Assembly (NCBI GenBank): GCA_001790315.1
Contig: MGCE01000114.1
Location: 1 to 6,360 of the forward strand
Source: Candidatus Rokubacteria bacterium RIFCSPLOWO2_02_FULL_72_37
GTDB lineage: Bacteria; Methylomirabilota; Methylomirabilia; Rokubacteriales; CSP1-6
Direction of reading: 5' to 3'
DNA length: 6,360 bases
This document shows, piece by piece, positions 5,612 through 6,360 of the stretch. How positions within the stretch are numbered: the stretch's first letter is position 1; the number at the start of each line of letters is the position of its first letter. Below the pieces are notes generated by a model, which worked only from the letters and a program-made list of their open reading frames with translations, made no database searches and was not told the origin of the DNA. The position numbers were made by a program, and so were the translations under genes.

Positions 5612-6360
5612 CACGTCGCGCGCTCGCCGCCGCCGACGATGAGGCGCACGATCTCGTCGACCGTGGTCTCGGCCACGTGCCGCACGCCCACGTTGCGCCC
5701 GCCGTAAAGGACCATCACCCGGTCGGCGACCGCGAACACGTCCTGCATGCGGTGGCTGATGAGGATGACGGACACGCCGTGGGTCTTGAGGTCGCGGACG
5801 AGGTCGAGCACCTTGCCGACTTCGCGCACGGCGAGGGCCGCGGTAGGCTCGTCCATGACGATGACGCGCGCGTTGAACGACATGGCCCGGCCGATCGCGA
5901 CCGCCTGCTGCTGGCCGCCGGAGAAGAAACTCACGGGCTTGCGGACCGAGTCCATGCTGATGCGGAGCCGGTGGAGCACCTCCCAGGTGGCCGCCTCCAT
6001 CGCCCGCTCGTCGAGCACCCGCACCAGGCCGCCCAGGTGACGCCGCACCCTCTCGCGCCCCAGGAAGACGTTGGCGACCACGTCGAGCGAGGGCACGAGC
6101 GCGAGGTCCTGATAGATCATCTCGATGCCGACCGCGCGCGAGTCGTGGGGGTTCCTGAACTGGACGGCGCGCCCCTCGAAGACGATCCGCCCCTCGTCGG
6201 GCTGGTGCACGCCGGTGAGGACCTTCATCAGCGTCGACTTGCCGGCCGCGTTGTCGCCGACGAGCCCGAGCACTTCGCCGACGCCCAGCTCGAGATTCAC
6301 CCCGCACAGGGCCTCGACCGCGCCGAAGCGCTTGACGATCCCCTGCATGCTGACGAGCGA
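5611..6360 (-). CDS. ABC transporter ATP-binding protein, sugar (CUT2, FrcA/RbsA-like) type, 5' end beyond window
   Basis: This is the cytoplasmic ATPase that energises the importer whose permease and binding protein follow. Numbered from the ATG at 6348, it shows Walker A GDNAAGKST (31-39), a Q-loop at YQD (79-81), signature FSGGQQQ (142-148), Walker B VIVMDEPTAAL (162-172) and the H-loop SHRM (198-201). It is one nucleotide-binding domain of about 250 residues, like FrcA, and not the tandem form of about 500 residues seen in RbsA or XylG. The frame stays open upstream of the ATG to the window edge, reading S-L-V-S before M-Q-G-I-V-K-R-F-G. Family members usually have a few residues before this motif, so the true start is probably outside the window. 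The signature has Phe where Leu is usual. Its TGA stop shares one base with the permease ATG (TGATG), suggesting translational coupling. The family is clear; the transported substrate cannot be read from the ATPase. Confidence 0.93.
   Translation of the reverse strand, partial: SLVSMQGIVKRFGAVEALCGVNLELGVGEVLGLVGDNAAGKSTLMKVLTGVHQPDEGRIVFEGRAVQFRNPHDSRAVGIEMIYQDLALVPSLDVVANVFLGRERVRRHLGGLVRVLDERAMEAATWEVLHRLRISMDSVRKPVSFFSGGQQQAVAIGRAMSFNARVIVMDEPTAALAVREVGKVLDLVRDLKTHGVSVILISHRMQDVFAVADRVMVLYGGRNVGVRHVAETTVDEIVRLIVGGGERAT

Larger units (their letters stand above)
1..6360 (-). other. Putative six-gene transport and catabolism operon (both ends cut by the window)
   Basis: Six consecutive minus-strand genes are spaced by -1, 50, 31, 60 and 4 bases in transcription order, which is operon-like. 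No gap is longer than 60 bases, no intrinsic terminator with a T-run is seen, and no convincing internal promoter was found. The order is ABC ATPase, permease, binding protein, M24-fold enzyme, zinc alcohol dehydrogenase, dikinase-like enzyme. Importer genes directly followed by three different soluble enzymes suggest uptake and breakdown of one solute. Co-transcription is inferred from spacing only. Confidence 0.75.

Overview
The window looks like part of one catabolic operon from a very GC-rich bacterium. All six supported genes lie on the minus strand, so transcription runs from right to left, and every other long open frame is a GC-driven shadow. The strong G/C third-position bias and the content (a sugar-type ABC importer followed by soluble enzymes) fit an uncultured soil-type proteobacterium or a similar high-GC lineage. 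No taxonomic marker gene is present, so the organism cannot be fixed further.

Layout in transcription order: (1) the 3' part of a single-domain ABC ATPase of the ribose/fructose importer type, cut by the right edge (5611-6360); (2) an RbsC-type permease (4634-5611) whose start overlaps the ATPase stop by one base; (3) a secreted Peripla_BP_4/RbsB-type binding protein (3597-4583) with a very strong ribosome binding site; (4) a 411-residue M24 (creatinase/aminopeptidase P fold) protein with an atypical active site (2330-3565); (5) a zinc-dependent medium-chain alcohol dehydrogenase (1223-2269); (6) the first 406 residues of a PEP synthase/dikinase-like protein, with ATP-grasp and phospho-histidine swivelling domains, cut by the left edge (1-1218). 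Gaps between genes run from a 1-bp overlap to 60 bp. No promoter is visible, and it presumably lies beyond the right edge.

Inference on how they work together: the importer brings in a small, probably polyol- or sugar-like or otherwise polar solute. The M24 protein, dehydrogenase and dikinase-like enzyme would then cleave, oxidise and phosphorylate it or its product. The substrate is unknown. Three observations stand out. The M24 protein has lost two of the usual metal or catalytic histidines and one metal-binding aspartate, so it is unlikely to be a standard Xaa-Pro peptidase. The binding protein keeps only part of the ribose-binding residue set. A perfect 12-bp inverted repeat sits between the M24 and dehydrogenase genes and holds the only Shine-Dalgarno-like sequence for the dehydrogenase inside its stem.
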